A stretch of DNA of 64,000 nucleotides from Nothopassalora personata (GCA_033816765.1 CM066290.1:3782001-3846000), one strand, 5' to 3'; shown: positions 32,197 to 45,058, counted from the stretch's first letter. Numbers and translations: made by a program. The notes: generated by a model not told the origin, from the sequence alone.

Positions 32197-32919
32197 AAAC
32201 TTCTACCTCTACTAGTTTTATAGTTATAAGCCCAAGTTAAGTAACTTAGAGTCTCTATTCGGAATTGTATATATCTATTAGACCTAATCGAGGTATATAA
32301 TAGACCTTAGGTAATACCTTTAGGACTACCCGTCCGCTACGATAACGAAGGAACTAAACTACTACAATCGCTCTATATTTAATAACTTCTACCTTTAGAC
32401 TTAGGCTAAAGTAGTTAGAATAGACTTATAGAAGTATATAGAAGGGAAGTTATAGGACGGTACGATAACCTAGGAAATAGATCTCGATCTATTACCTAAA
32501 CCTTAGGAACCGGTTATAGGCCCTCTACCTAACCCTCCTACTAAAGATAATAATATAGCTATATAGACCCTATTTAGCAGAATTAGTATATCGTACAACC
32601 TCCGGTATACGATATATAGGAATTAGAAGAAAGAATGCGAGGACTTTGTAACTCGTAAACGTTCCCTAAAATCCTACTTCGAGAGGACTATTTCCTAAAT
32701 ATATATTAACGACCTACTTAGCCGACTAGATACCCTCTCTACATAGTAGACATACATTAAAGCTAAGCTAGAGCCTAAGACTAAGAGTAGAAGGGTAATT
32801 CTTTAGAGCTAATTATTAGGTTTAGTATAACCTAATAATATTATAAGTTAAGAAGATAAGCTTAATTAGGTTTATTCTCGGGCCGATAAGACGTCGAGGG
32901 AGAGTAATAAAGCAGTAGT
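32197..32919. pseudogene. RIP-degraded unclassified repeat
   Basis: AT-rich, CA/TG-poor sequence continuous (after removing E1 and one GTTCT copy) with 24692-24891. Short gag/pol-like open segments exist but nothing I can assign. Confidence 0.5.
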
Positions 32920-33280
32920 TGTCTTAGTCTTATAAAGACTCGAGAAACAATATAGTAGAGGTTAGGTTATAGTATATTCTAAATAGTAATATTAAATAGT
33001 AAGTTAAACGCCTCGAAGCTATAAGGGTTCTTAGCGTTCCTAAATACAAAGGAGATATTGCTATATCTTAGCTCTATAGTCGACTATTTAACTAGTTAAC
33101 CGGTCGTCTAGTCGTCTAGTCGCCTAGCTTTACGTGTTCGACTATATAGGTTCGCTATAGTCTCGTACGTAACCTAATCGCGTTAGAGGTCGGAACGATT
33201 AGGTCTCGTTCTCCGGTTTCTATATTCCCTAGTACGTATCCCTCGAGACTCTCTCTTTCTCGTTCTTTAAAACCGTAATA
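32920..33280 (-). repeat. RIP-degraded LTR of the E2/E5 family
   Basis: Shares with the E2 LTR the block containing AAGGGTT..TAGCGTTCCTAAA and AAAGGAGATA (33020-33056) and the end AACCGTAAYA (RIP has made it AACCGTAATA, 33271-33280). The first bases after it (CTATCCCCTTCTTAGC) match the E2 bases after its left LTR (CCATCCCCCTTTTAGC). Its middle (CCGGTCGTCTAGTCG) matches the middle of the LTR at 63420, not that of E2, which suggests it is the left LTR of E5. The left boundary is approximate. Confidence 0.6.
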
Positions 33281-33356
33281 CTATCCCCTTCTTAGCTAAG
33301 CTCGTCCTAAGTCTTAATCTTCTCGGTATATCCGTCTCTTATCGTACTATAAGTAG

Positions 33357-33726
33357 TATTAACGACTAATAGATTACGTTAACCTTAGGTTTAGAGGGGG
33401 GCCCTTAGGTCTAACTTACCCTAATTTCATTTAGGTTTAATTAGACATTTAGGCAAGCTAGTAGGACCTAGTATAGCTATTAAGATATATACTGCGTAGT
33501 TAAGCATTGTAAGCGTAGCATTAAGGCAACAATTCAATTTATACCTCTCGAGTAGAGGGTATAGGTGTTTAAGTCCGCTAATCCTCTTATTTATCTAGCT
33601 ACTACGCTACTCGTTACGTGACCTAATTTCACGGTCCCGGGACCGGTAAATACTCCTACTTACATAAGCGCCGCTCGATACTACTACAACTCGAACAGGC
33701 CTATATAGGGTAGTTAGTAGACATTA
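33357..33726. repeat. 370-bp RIP-mutated direct repeat, copy A
   Basis: Matches 52158-52528 almost throughout, beginning TATTAACGACTAATAG and ending GTAGTTAGTAGACATTA; differences are mostly C/T and G/A. It contains the palindrome GGTCCCGGGACC. It behaves like an LTR (TATT... may be RIP-changed TGTT..., ending ACA), but clean target duplications are not seen. Confidence 0.8.
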
Positions 33727-33960
33727 TTTTAGTAGTTAATAAGGGGGGGTATTAAGTGTACACCCGGTAGCGTATTAGCATCTAGTTTATAAGGTTAAAA
33801 TCACGGTTTAAGGTCTAAGGTTTATAGTTAAGGTTATTACTTAAGGTTAAGGTTTACGGTTAAGGTCGACTAAGGTCAAAAACACTTAAGGTCTAAGGTA
33901 TTTAGCAATAATTACGGTTATAAGGTCCTATTAAGTAACAACTAGTATTAGCGCATTCTA
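33727..33960. repeat. Degenerate TAAGGT-rich tract
   Basis: After a polypurine-like AAGGGGGGG (33741-33749) the sequence repeats variants of TTAAGGT / CTAAGGT about a dozen times (33790-33935), a decayed short tandem repeat. Confidence 0.55.
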
Positions 33961-36386
33961 AAGTAAGCACTACGTAACAATAGATACGGCTGCATTACTA
34001 GAATAACTTAGCACCTTTACCGACATAGGTAGAGGCTACGAACAGCCTATAAACCCTACGAAAATAGAAGGGGTCTATAGGGACTCTATCCCTTATAAGG
34101 GGATAGAGGAATCGGAGGAAGGGGAAACACCTAAATCTAGTAAAGAAGGGAGAAGCGGAACTAACGCCGCTAAATTAGGTATAGGTATAGGAACGAACAG
34201 CACAATTAGAATAGATACTATAGCTACCCTCTTCGGACGATTAGTAGTAGTAATAGAAAACGCTAGCCCTTACTTTCTACCTCTAGGAGGTGCTAAGAAT
34301 CCGTTCTTTAATAGCACTAATGCTACTAAGTTCTAGGAGCGGTTTAGTAACCTAATAGACTAGTATCTACCTCGGGCATCTATTAAGAAGGATAATTTCT
34401 AGGGTAGGTTTAAGCGTAATTGCAAAACTACTATCCGGCACATAGTTATAAGACTACCTAGGTAGCTTACTAACAAGGCACGTTTTAGGAGGGCGTTCTT
34501 ATTAGAGTTCTTAAGGTTTAACGCCTACTCGATATTAGGGAGTCGGGAATATCTTAAGGAGATTATTAGGGCGTAGTAAGGCAAGAGGCCCGAAGAATAG
34601 AATGTAAAGGAATTCATCCGCCTATTTGTATCCTTAAGTAACCTAATTAAACCTAAGGATCTAGATAATAGCTCCCGGAGTCGCCTCCTCCTTTAGGGAT
34701 TACTAGAGGCAGTCGCGAAAGCTGTCTATAAGACTTACGGGCTTTACCTAAAGTAACCTAAGAAGTTTAGGGACTTTTAGAGGATCCTCGATAAAGCTAC
34801 TAGTATCGTAGATAGTAAGGAGGGATAGAAAGCTATATATATAGATTTCCCTCTTACTTTACCTTAGCTATACCGCTTAGTCGTAAAGTAAATGCCGCGC
34901 CTTAAGCCTAAGATTAACACGCTTAAGAAGGCTACCTCTAGGACTATTGTTAATAATAACCTAATCTAGAAGGTAGCTAAAATAAGTATACGTACATACT
35001 AGCGCGGTCACGTCGCGGACGCGGGTGCCTTCTACCCGAGCGAGAATTAACGCTCTATGTAACCGGAGAGGCACGACCTAGATACTAAACTATAGGTTTA
35101 CGTAATGTAGCGTCCCCTATCCTAGAATTGCGAACAGTCTAAAGCGATAGATAGTTGTTACTATAACTGTAGCAGTTCGAAGCACTAGGCTAGCAATTAT
35201 AGGGCGATAAGGTCCTTAATATCCCGGGGCTACGTATACCTCGCCCCGAATAACTAGTAGTATCTAGGGAAAGAAGGCGATCCGCGTCCTACTAAATTCA
35301 ACTTTCGGAGGGACTATAGTAAACCGAAACTGCTCTATATACTCCCTCTACTCGAAGAACATTATAGGCCAATCGAGTTTAATAACTAGTATAAGATTCC
35401 CGTACTACGTAAGTAATAGATAGGTAGGGACTATACTAGGGTAATAAAGGTTACGCCTCGTAACTATTCTAAGCCCCCTCCTAACTTTAGGCATTTAATA
35501 GAGTATAGCCCTTAGGACGCACGGTCTAGCTAAACGGAGAAGGCTACTAGGATATATTAGGTCTTATTTGGAGAAAGTAAAGCGGAGTAGGCGATCGACT
35601 TAGGCGAGCTTAACGAGGTATCTACCTACCCTATATAGTCTAATAAAGTAAAAGGGAAGGCACCCGTAGGCATTCTAAAGAATCCGTACCCGAGGACCCG
35701 GTCCTTAGCCTAGGATCTACGAGCCCGAGCTAAGGCTACTAAGAAAGTTCGCCTTCAATTAGAATAGGAGATCCGCTAAGCTAAGATTAACTAGTAGGAG
35801 GTTAAAATAATTAACGAAGTTAGTGCTTAAATAAGCGAAACTTAATTATTAGCTAAATCCGGGGTAACCCTAGGAAGGGGAAATAATGCCTAAGTAAATA
35901 AACTAGGGAACGATGCTAGTAAAGGACTACCTAAGGATATGCCTATTAGTCCCGTAAACGCCCCCTTCGCATAAAGGAAGCGTATCTAGAATGCTAAGAC
36001 TATAAGGATTAATAACTACGTCCGACAATATAGTTTAGCTAGTAATAGCCCGGTTATAAAGGAAGAGGGTATTATCTACTAGATTAATTAGATCCTCTAG
36101 ACGACGTTTCCTAATGTAAATGCCTAGGATTAGTTTCAATATAGTCGCTAGTTCGAGGCTACCCTCTTCGGTCGCGTTACTAATACCCCCGCTCTTTAGG
36201 AGAAGCTCGCTATAGTACGACGCCTTATAGGAATGGACCCTAAGGTTCGCACTAGACAAGTAGTTACCTATAAAGATAAACCTAAGTATAATAAGGAGGT
36301 CTTCCGCGAAGATAGTTAGGCCTAGTATGTCGGAGTGTATTTAACTATACTTTACTCTAAAGGTACGGTCCCTACTACTAAGCTAT

Positions 36387-36703
36387 TGTTAGGAACCGCT
36401 GTACGTTATCCCAACTGGGCTTGGATCTTTGCAGTGATGTCTCTGACTCGTTGAGAAGGTAGTGGTCCCAAACAGTATATGGTGTATACTTGAAATGAGT
36501 TGAGCACGAAGCTCCTATCTACTTGCAAAAGAGCGTCGTCTATATAGTGCCATGTCTTGGCGTGGTCTCGCGAGATCTGTCCTGCTCTGCGGATCTGTTC
36601 GACAGATCCCACAGATCCCTCAGATCCCTTGGTCACGTGTTCTGATCCTTGCCTTGCTGCCTGGATGATTGGTTGTCCCCTCTCTGCGAACTAAACCGTA
36701 ACA
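36387..36703. repeat. Un-RIPped solo LTR, 317 bp
   Basis: Starts TGTTAGGAACC and ends ACCGTAACA, with a perfect 5-bp duplication GCTAT on both sides (36382-36386 and 36704-36708). CA and TG are normal inside while both sides are RIP-mutated. The ends resemble those of the E2 LTR (TGTTA...ACCGTAACA), so a related family; the body differs. It is left by recombination between two LTRs of a full element, or is a relic of one. Confidence 0.92.
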
Positions 36704-37310
36704 GCTATATAAGGACGTTAAGAAAATCGGGCTCTCTAGTGTTCTTAATAACTTCGCTATAGTCCCTAGTCCTTAGGTAGTAGCGGAGTTTAGGATAAAC
36801 AAGAACTAGATTAGGTGCCTAATTAATAAGGGTTCCGAGGTAAATATTATCGGCTAGAGGAACGCTTATAGGTTTAGGTTACTAGTAATGTCGAGTACTT
36901 AGCTTACCTTTCGAGGTGCTAGAGGGCGGGCCTAGTTTAAAGGTGTTATAGGTAATTTAGATGTTTAGGTATTTAGGGTTTACTACTAGGTAGACATGTT
37001 TATCTCCTCGGATCTAAACTTACTAATAATCCTAGGACGTCCGTAGGCCCGCAAGGTGCGGCTTACTGCCCGTAACTGCGATAATAGTTCGTAGGAGGGA
37101 ACTATTACTAGCCGTAAAGGTAAAAGTGTTATATTTACTACCCTAGGTAGCTCGGATAGGTATAAGACCCTTCAAGAACTATTAAAAGCGTCGGGAAATA
37201 GAAGGGTAGGTTAATTTACGGCGCTTAACCTACCGGTAACTTACTAAAGCCAAATTTAATAAAATTAGTAAGGTTCTCGTACTATCTAGGAGAAACCTCG
37301 GACTTTAATT

Positions 37311-37330
37311 TACCGGTTCCGGGACCGGTA
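37311..37330. repeat. Palindrome TACCGGTTCCGGGACCGGTA
   Basis: One mismatch from the perfect 20-bp palindrome at 41141-41160; flanked by AATT...AATAG, extending the symmetry. It lies inside E4 between gag and the RT region. Confidence 0.8.
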
Positions 37331-40300
37331 AATAGCTATAGTAAGGAAAACGGATACAACTACGACACGACGTATCTATAGGAACCTAGTAAGGCTCTAA
37401 CGCCTAGCAACTATTTAGCTTACTTATTAGGATTGCTTAGGAGTACTAGAATAAAGGAACGAGTTATAGAAATTGGAATAGGCGCGTTTAAGGGAGATTC
37501 TATTACTAACGTTTATTTAGTTTAAGGGGATTAGCCTTCCGAGATCCTAAGGCAATCTACATTGAATGCTTAGGCACGAAAGTAATAAGTAGGCTAACAT
37601 ATAGCTAACATTAGGATGCCGTAGGTCTTTACGATGTACAAGCGTAAGGCGGATAAGAAGAAGCTAGTAGACGCGAGCGTTTACGAACGCCTAGAATCAC
37701 GAGTTAAGGGAGATATAGAATAGAAGCGTAGAGCGCTGTACCTAGAATCTAAGATGCCTAAAGGATAAGGACCGTTCGATAGGAAGTACTTAACTAAGAA
37801 ATTCTCAAGTATTAAGCGAGGTAGCCGGATCACGCTAGAACGACTTACCTTAATTAAGGTTAGCATTAAGCTATTACTAATGGAAAGGGCCTTATTCGAT
37901 AAGATGCTCTATAACCGGGAGGCAGTCCTTACTTAGGATTTCAGTTACATAAGGCAAATTAGGCACGACGTTATGCTACCTTAGAAGATTAACACAGTCC
38001 CTTATAGGCTATAGTAGGTACGCCCTATCCGGCTACACCTAAGTCTTAGGGCAATTGTTAAGCGTATAATTAGAGCCCGGATTAAGAATAACATCCTAGA
38101 ATACTCATAAGGGGCATATTCTAATAGCTAGTTCCTAGTCGTAAAGAAGGTTAATGCCTCTAGAAGCGATGTGCCATATCGGTTAATTAACTTAGCTATG
38201 CTCCTAAATAAGGTTACTATACGCGATACTAACATTCCACCGGACACGGATAGCTTCTTAGAGGATTTTACCGGGTACCGAGTCGCTTTACTTGTGGACC
38301 TGTTTTTAGGTTATAATTAGATTACTTTAGATGAGTCCTACCGGGACTTAATAGCCTTTATGACCCCTCTTAGCCTAGTACGCAACACGACTCTACCTTA
38401 AGGAGCTACTAATTCAGTTACTTAGTTCGTGCGTATAGTAATAAAGATTCTGCTTAATTATATCTCGCATCGAGCGAAGCCGTTCCTCGATAACATCGGT
38501 ATTAAGGGACTAACTAAGGACTATAGGAATGCCGAAGTAGAGCCTAGGCTAAGGAGATAGGTCGTTAAGCATATCGTCTCCCTAGATCTAGTTCTTACTA
38601 ACCTGGAGAGAGCTAGTGCGGTGGTTACTAGAGGCAAATCCTAATAGTTATACGAAAAGCTTAAGATTGTTAGGTACGTTACTAGCCCGGATAGTCGCTA
38701 TCCTAACCTAAAGGTTGTAGCTAAGATCCTAGACTAGCCTACGCCTACCTATATTAAGGAGGTCCGCACCTATATAGGGCTGTGTATGTACTTCCGGATA
38801 TAGATTCCCTAGTTCGTTATTATCGCTCGACTAATGTATAAGCTACTAAAGAAGGGCGCCGAGTTTACCTAGATAGAGAATAAGCAATTCTCGAAAGAAG
38901 AGGTTACTAGATATCTTATATAGGCTCTAGCCTTAGTTACCCTCTACTACTTACCTAGTGCTAGGTCTATCTTTATCTTAGTTAATGCTAGCGGCACTAG
39001 ATAGGGATGTATCGTTTCTTAAGAATTAATAGACAGTACCCGACGGCGTTACCCGGTACGGTATAAGAGTGGAATCTAGAACGCGTTAGAATCTAGATAT
39101 AATACTAGTAAGCGGGAATGCCTTAGGGTCCTTAAGGGGCTTAAGAAGATCTAGAGATATATTACTAGCGTTAATTTTGTCCTTAAGATTAATGCTAAGA
39201 CACTTATATAGTAGCTTAACCGGCCGGCTTCGGACCTGCCGAACTCGGTAATAGCCCGGTAGGTCGCGTAGATTAGGTTATTTACGTTCGAGGTAAAGCA
39301 CGTTACGGGGACTAGATACACTAGCCTAGATGCCCTATCTCGTAGGCCCTCTACACCTTAGGAACCTAGGGAAGCTAACGAAGACGAAGTCGACTAGATA
39401 ATTAATAATAAGCTATTCGGGTACCCGGAGCCGGTCGACACCTATCTAGTTGAAATCTAGAAAATACGACATCTTAGGGACTAATATTCTAAAAGCTCTT
39501 AGTAGCTTACTTAGGTTATAGAAACTAGGACCCGGCCTAATAGTGTTACCCGTACTAAGTACCGGCGGCTAGTAAAGAAGAGCGTTAACTTCTTTATCCG
39601 AGACTAATTACTATTCTTCTAGAAGCGTAGAGAAGTACCGTTACAACTTATAATTAACGATAATAAGGCTTAGAAGGAGATCGTTATAGAATGCTATAAG
39701 AGACACGGTTACCGTAGCGCTAAGGTCGTATATAACCTTATTTCCGATCGGTATTACTAGGACGGGTGCTTCGCCGATGTCTCTACGTAGGTTCGAAGTT
39801 ATGCTCCTTATAGGTTTCGCGAAGGTAACTAGCGCGCTAGTAAGCTTCACTTATCGACCCCTTAGGTTATTAGTAAGAAGTAGTACTTAGACCCCGTTTA
39901 GGTGCATAAAAATAGATACCTCCTAGTTACGCGCGAAGCACTTAGTAACTAGATCGAGGCTAGAGTAACGAGGGCACCTCCTAGCTCTAAGACGGTTGCT
40001 AAGTTTCTATACGAAGATGTCTTCTATAGGCACGACTACTATACTAAAATTGTGCTTAATAACGCTACGGTTTATGCGGCTAAGGTTAAGCGGTTACTCG
40101 TAGGACTTAGTGTTCGAAGGATCCGAATATTACCGTACTATCCGTAGTCTAATACTCTAGTCGAGGTTAGGTACCGTCCGATTCTTATAGCGTTAGTAAA
40201 GCTTATAAGGAATATATACCGCGGATAGGAGTAATAGGTACCCGCTGTGTTATAGGCTAATAGGACCACGACCTATCGTACTACTAGAATGACGCTAGCT

Positions 40301-41140
40301 TAGGTCCTATATAGCTATTGCACGATTCTACCAATTGAGGTTAAGCACCCGACGTAGGCGAATTACTAATAGGGATCGGTAAGAACGACTAAGGACCTAC
40401 TTACTATACGTGCGCGTTAACTCTAGGCTCGAGACCTTAGTTTAGAAGAGCTATATGCTCGAAAAAAGCGACTAAGAGAACTTAGTAAGGACTACTTTAA
40501 TTCTTACCGGAATGTTAACTTTATTAGTTTCTAGAAGGGCGACCTTATTATAAGATTCGATAAGCTATATAAGGATAACTTCTTACGCAAAATCGGTTAC
40601 CGATAGTAAGGTCCATATCGGGTGTCTAGTGTCTCTAGGGAGTTTAGTACCTATATTCTTAAGGAACTTAATAGTACGCTAATAAAGGGTATTTAGGTAC
40701 GAGAAAACCTTAAGCTAGTTCTAGAGCTTCGCCCGGATAACATAGGAGTACTAGGCCTAGATAATGGGATCGATCTCGTAATAGGGGAGGGAGAAGTCGC
40801 TAATAGCGTCGCTAATAGCGAAGATAGTAGTAATTCGAACGAGATCGAGCCTATCGCCGGCGAAGACGTACTACCTATAGGAGTTAACGAAAGGGGATCG
40901 TATCCTAAACCGGAATCTAAGAAGCTATAGGTTAGGCCTTATAACCTTTCTATAGCCGAAATTTTATAGTTTAGTAGGATCGAGGCTAAGAACTAATTAG
41001 TTAGTAATAGCGTACAGAGTTTACTTCACTTAGGCATGTGTTATACATGCCCTTTAGTTTGTTAAGCCGATTCGGTTATCTAGACTTCACTTTATAGGGT
41101 GTTCTTACCTTAGTTAGACCTTAGTTAGTAGAGTTACATT

Positions 41141-41160
41141 TACCGGTCCCGGGACCGGTA
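41141..41160. repeat. Perfect 20-bp palindrome TACCGGTCCCGGGACCGGTA
   Basis: Extends to ATTTACC...GGTAAAT on both sides. The core GGTCCCGGGACC is repeated at 33633-33644 and 52434-52445 inside repeats A and B. Confidence 0.85.
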
Positions 41161-41690
41161 AATCGGATCACGTAATAGCGTAGCATACCTCTACCGAATA
41201 CTTACCTAGGTAGTTACTAGCACTAGTTTTCGGTCACATGTAGGGTCATCGGACCTTTAGTATAACCTTAATAGTACTGCTCTTACTACTTATAAGACCG
41301 GTCTCGGCGCTGCTACCTTATAACGGTTATAGGGATATACGCTAAGAGGTATACTTAAGCGTAGCTCTCTACCTACTACTTCCTCTCTTTTTCTTTAAAC
41401 ACTAACACTATTACTAGAGCTACTAATATATCTATCTACTACTATATACATTAGACGGTTCTTTAGCCTCTCTCTCTTTACGACCTTAACCTTCTTTAAA
41501 GCCCCTACCCTAACACTAAGCTTTTAAAGCTTACTATTACTCTAGAGTGGCACTACGAGATAGCTAGCTCTTACGATCTCACTAATAGCGAATCCTAGTT
41601 ATTATAGCTTTAGCTAGTCTATCGTTACGCCCGGCTAGCTCGAGTATAGCGCTTACTAGTACTGTTACTAGGCTTACCCGCCTACCTTAG

Positions 41691-44517
41691 ACCTTGTTCG
41701 AGTCTCTTCGCCTACCGGACAACGTTAAATATGTCCTTACTAACACGAATACGCCGAAGTCCGCCGCTAATGTTATGTTCCGAGAGCTTAGTCCTTAGAA
41801 GCGGGTCGAGGTGTTAAAGGACTTCTATAAGGGCTTCGAGAAGGTGTTCGAAGACTACTCCGTCTAGGTTAACCTATTTTTCGAGGAAGTTAAGGGCGGT
41901 ATAGGTAAGAGCTACTAGGATAAATTCCTTAGTAATAAGAAGCTCGATGTCTTATTTCCTATCGTCGGTAAGATTCGTAAGACCGGTTTAGAGATTCGTA
42001 ACCGAGAGAAGACTCTTCGAGCTACGCTTACCCGCTACTAGCTATAGTAGATAGACAACAAGATTCTTAATCGACGCGTTATCTCCGAGCTTTATAGTAC
42101 TAACAGCGGGCGCCGCTAGTTTACGGCCTTTATTAACAAGTACCTAGATTATAGTAGGGCTATTAGTAGAATTTAGAGGGTACTAATCTAGCGTATAAGG
42201 ATCGGCCGTAAGGGCATAGATCGTAAGCGAATTCTAGAGCCTAGTAATCTTACCCGGTGCGACAGGGAGGCTAAAGTACGTAGCATTGATCCACAGTCGG
42301 CTAAGAGTAGGGAGATTATTAGAAGACACCGCCTAGCCGTCTATAAGGATAGCCTTCTATACTTTATAGAGGGTACTATTACTAAGAAGTCCGCGTCCCT
42401 AGAGGATAGCATAGATTAACCTAGACTATCTAGCTAGTAACAGCCTTAGCTACGTTAGCTACTACCGGGTAGTAAAGGTAAAGGACGTATAAAGAGTACT
42501 ACGCTAACTCCACTAGCCTCTACCTAGCCTATAGTCCTATCGAGAGGCGGTCGTAAGTCGAGTCGACTTAAGTAGCTCCGTATAGGCGAGAGTATAGGTA
42601 AGGGTATAACTACGCCTACTCGATCCTCGCCTAACCGAACGCTAGACGGCGCACCTATACGCGAAGGTAGTCCGCTAGGTATACCGGTTAGTACCCTACG
42701 ATCTACTCCGGCCCTAACTAAGAATAGTAATCCGATACTTACTATGTTACCTTCGGCTATAATTAGGGATGTATTAGTCTTTAAGGATTAGATCCTATAA
42801 GAAGACGAGGCCCTCCGGATTAAGCGCGCTAACTATACCTACAATAAGCGGTACTACAGCATTAAGTTTAGAAACTCGATTAATATAGATAGCATTAACT
42901 AGCTACCTAAGTACCGGATAGCGGGCCTTAAGATGCTCGAATATACTATCTCGGACGTTCTTAAGAGGGATAGTAAGGTTAGCGCTATAATGTACAATTA
43001 GTATATTCGAGATTTCTACTATAAGGCCCTCCACTTCGTTACAAATCCTAGTATTACCGCTAATACCCTATATAAGCGCGCGCTTAAGGTCTAAGACTAG
43101 CTCTTTAAAGGTAAGAGTTTTTTTAGCTATTAAGGTGAAGAATAGGTCGTAGTTTCGCCCTAATAAGCGTAGTTAGAAGACTATTAACCCGCTTAGCTAC
43201 CTCCGCGTTCGAGGTAAAGTCGGTACTACGAGTAGCATCGTTACGTATGCTAACTATAACTAGATCCTCGACAAATTTAGCATCGATGAAGCTAACTAAG
43301 CCGATCTTAATAGCACCGGTACCTACATTAATAGTAATATACTGTACTAGTTTAATAACGCTAAACTAGCGCCGCGGGTTAAAACAGTTAGAGAGATAAT
43401 AAGTCGAGAATTCGACGTGTACCGATAGTACCTACGAGAATTGAATAAGGTTAGTAACGGCGGCGTCTACTAGAACATGTAGTATTCTCTAAGCTAATAG
43501 ATTATACGACAAGACCCCGGGCTATAGCTCTTATAAGTAGCTCTATACCCTTAACACTACACTCGGTTTATCTCCTTCCCTAGGCCTACGATTTTTAGCT
43601 TTAATAGGGCTTATTAGGGGAGTAACGCGAACACTATAGTACAGTATACTAGGGTCGACTTAAACCTCGAAATTGAAAACTACTAGACTAGTAACCGGCT
43701 TAATATACTGTACTCTCTTAACTTAGAGGGCACTAGTAGGCCGGAGTTTTTACACGGTTTTTATAAGTAAGGGAATGCTAGAGAGTTTATCTAGTAGTGC
43801 CGGATTAACGACTATATAGAAGACGGCCGATCTAAGCGTTTCTTCTCGGTTAGGGTCTAGAATTACCTAAGTAAGAACAGCATTAGCTGGTTTAGAGAGG
43901 ACCTAAGCGCTAGGTAAATACGGGTAACTACTATAGGCGTTCTAATAAGGTAGGCCGTACATAAGAAGACGCTACGTTAGATTAACCCTTACTTTATCGA
44001 GATCCGCGACGATAACTATCTTAAACTCTAGAGAAGCTAGAGTATGCACTAGGTAATAGACCTCTATCGTAACTTTAAGACGCTAAGTAAGAGCGCTACG
44101 GGGTTTAAGTATCGACGCCTAGTACCCGGCTATCCTTTTCCTACGGCCGTACACCTTAGTAGTATTAGCCCTCTGTCCGATGCCCTAGCGGGTTTAAAGT
44201 CTTAGAACGATAACGAAGTCATCCTTAATGCTAGAAGGTAGCTTAATGCTACGGTCCGCCTAGACTCGGAGCTCTTCTATAAGAAGATGCATAATTAGCG
44301 CGTCCGAGCTATGAAATTAATAGATAAGTAGCTTAGCTTAGTTAGTACTCTGAAGTAGATATGCTTTATAAGCGAAGGGCGTAATAAGAGCTTCTTCCGC
44401 AACTACTATAGGAACTTTACTAACTAGCTACTTAGGGACGCGTCTAGTAAGACTAGTGTTAGCTACGATAACGAGTAGGTCTAGATAAAGGAGTTATGTA
44501 AGAATGAGTGGAACTAA
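41691..44517 (+). pseudogene. RIP-broken about 940-codon frame, unidentified
   Basis: A protein-like frame runs from 41691 to about 43,150, then in a frame shifted by one base from about 43,220 to a TAA at 44515-44517. Nearly all stops are TAG or TAA of the sort RIP makes from TGG, CAG and CAA. Segments such as 'FYKGFEKVFEDYS', 'LPKYRIAGLKMLEYTISDVL', 'KRFFSVRV*NYLSKNSISWF' and 'LVPGYPFPTAVHLSSI' look like real protein with mixed hydrophobic and charged residues. I recognise no domain. It could be an extra gene of E4, the gag-like gene of another element, or a captured host gene. E2 inserted just downstream. Confidence 0.5.
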
Positions 44518-44573
44518 GTAGTTAGTGCGGATTTATAGGCTCCTTGTTTCTAGTTGAATTTCCGGCTACAGCT

Positions 44574-44982
44574 TGTTATTGTCTCGTTCCAGGGCTAGTC
44601 TCAAAAGAGAGATAAGTCAAGTCACGTGGCGGTATTATTCTTTGGAGAGGCTGAAGCAAGCTGAGCGAAGATAAATGATAGGAATAAGAGTTGTATTCCA
44701 ATCAGTGAGATAGTAACATGAGTTGAACGCATCAGAACCATAAGGGTTTCTAGCGTTCCTAAATACAAAGGAGATAGAGCGTTTGCTCTCCGTGCTCTCC
44801 ATGCTCTCCATGCTCTCTCGAGATCACCGAGATCAACGAGATCAAGGAGATCACTTCAGTTGCTCTCTCGGTTCCTTGGTTTTATTCCTGCGGGTGAGAG
44901 AGCACTTCTCGGGCGGAAGCGCCCACCAATTGTGGAGGTCTGATTGGTTAGCTTCCTTCAGCCCCAGATCAGAACCGTAACA
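44574..44982 (-). repeat. E2 3' LTR (left copy, 409 bp)
   Basis: Identical by eye to 51180-51588. Contains two adjacent 9-bp tandem arrays (44784-44853). Confidence 0.96.
44784..44853. repeat. Two 9-bp tandem arrays in the E2 LTR
   Basis: TGCTCTCCR x4 (44784-44819) followed directly by GAGATCAMS x4 (44820-44853). The same arrays are in the right LTR at about 51390-51459. In the - orientation they lie upstream of the inferred transcription start and may be promoter elements. Confidence 0.85.
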
Positions 44983-45058
44983 CCATCCCCCTTTTAGCCT
45001 AGCTCTGTCCCAGAGCTTCATAAGTCATGTTTGTACTTCCTTTTCGTGTCTCGCAACG

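Larger units (their letters stand above)
33990..41000 (+). pseudogene. E4: RIP-killed Ty3/Gypsy gag-pol remnant
   Basis: Reading the + strand through the TAG/TAA stops shows a gag-like region (about 34,270-35,200) with a zinc knuckle at about 35,160-35,195 whose cysteines are partly changed to Tyr, then pol. The reverse transcriptase region (about 37,950-38,900) has 'SDVPYRLINLAMLLNK', 'VDLFLGYN', 'FMTPLSLV', 'GATNSVT*FVRIV' and the catalytic box read as FLDNIGIKG (38,482-38,508), an apparent RIP change of the second Asp. The integrase end is recognised by 'RILPYYP*SNTLVEVRYRPI' (about 40,120-40,190). This subgroup differs from E1-E3 in having FLDDxGxKG-type motifs. It is interrupted by a solo LTR (36,387-36,703). 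Clearly dead. Confidence 0.75.

Noticed and set aside
33790..33935. Interstitial telomere repeat
   Set aside because: Units are TAAGGT-like and irregular; they do not give TTAGGG or its complement in phase.
36406..36636. 76-codon frame inside the solo LTR
   Set aside because: Lies wholly in an LTR with terminal repeats and target duplication; not a gene.
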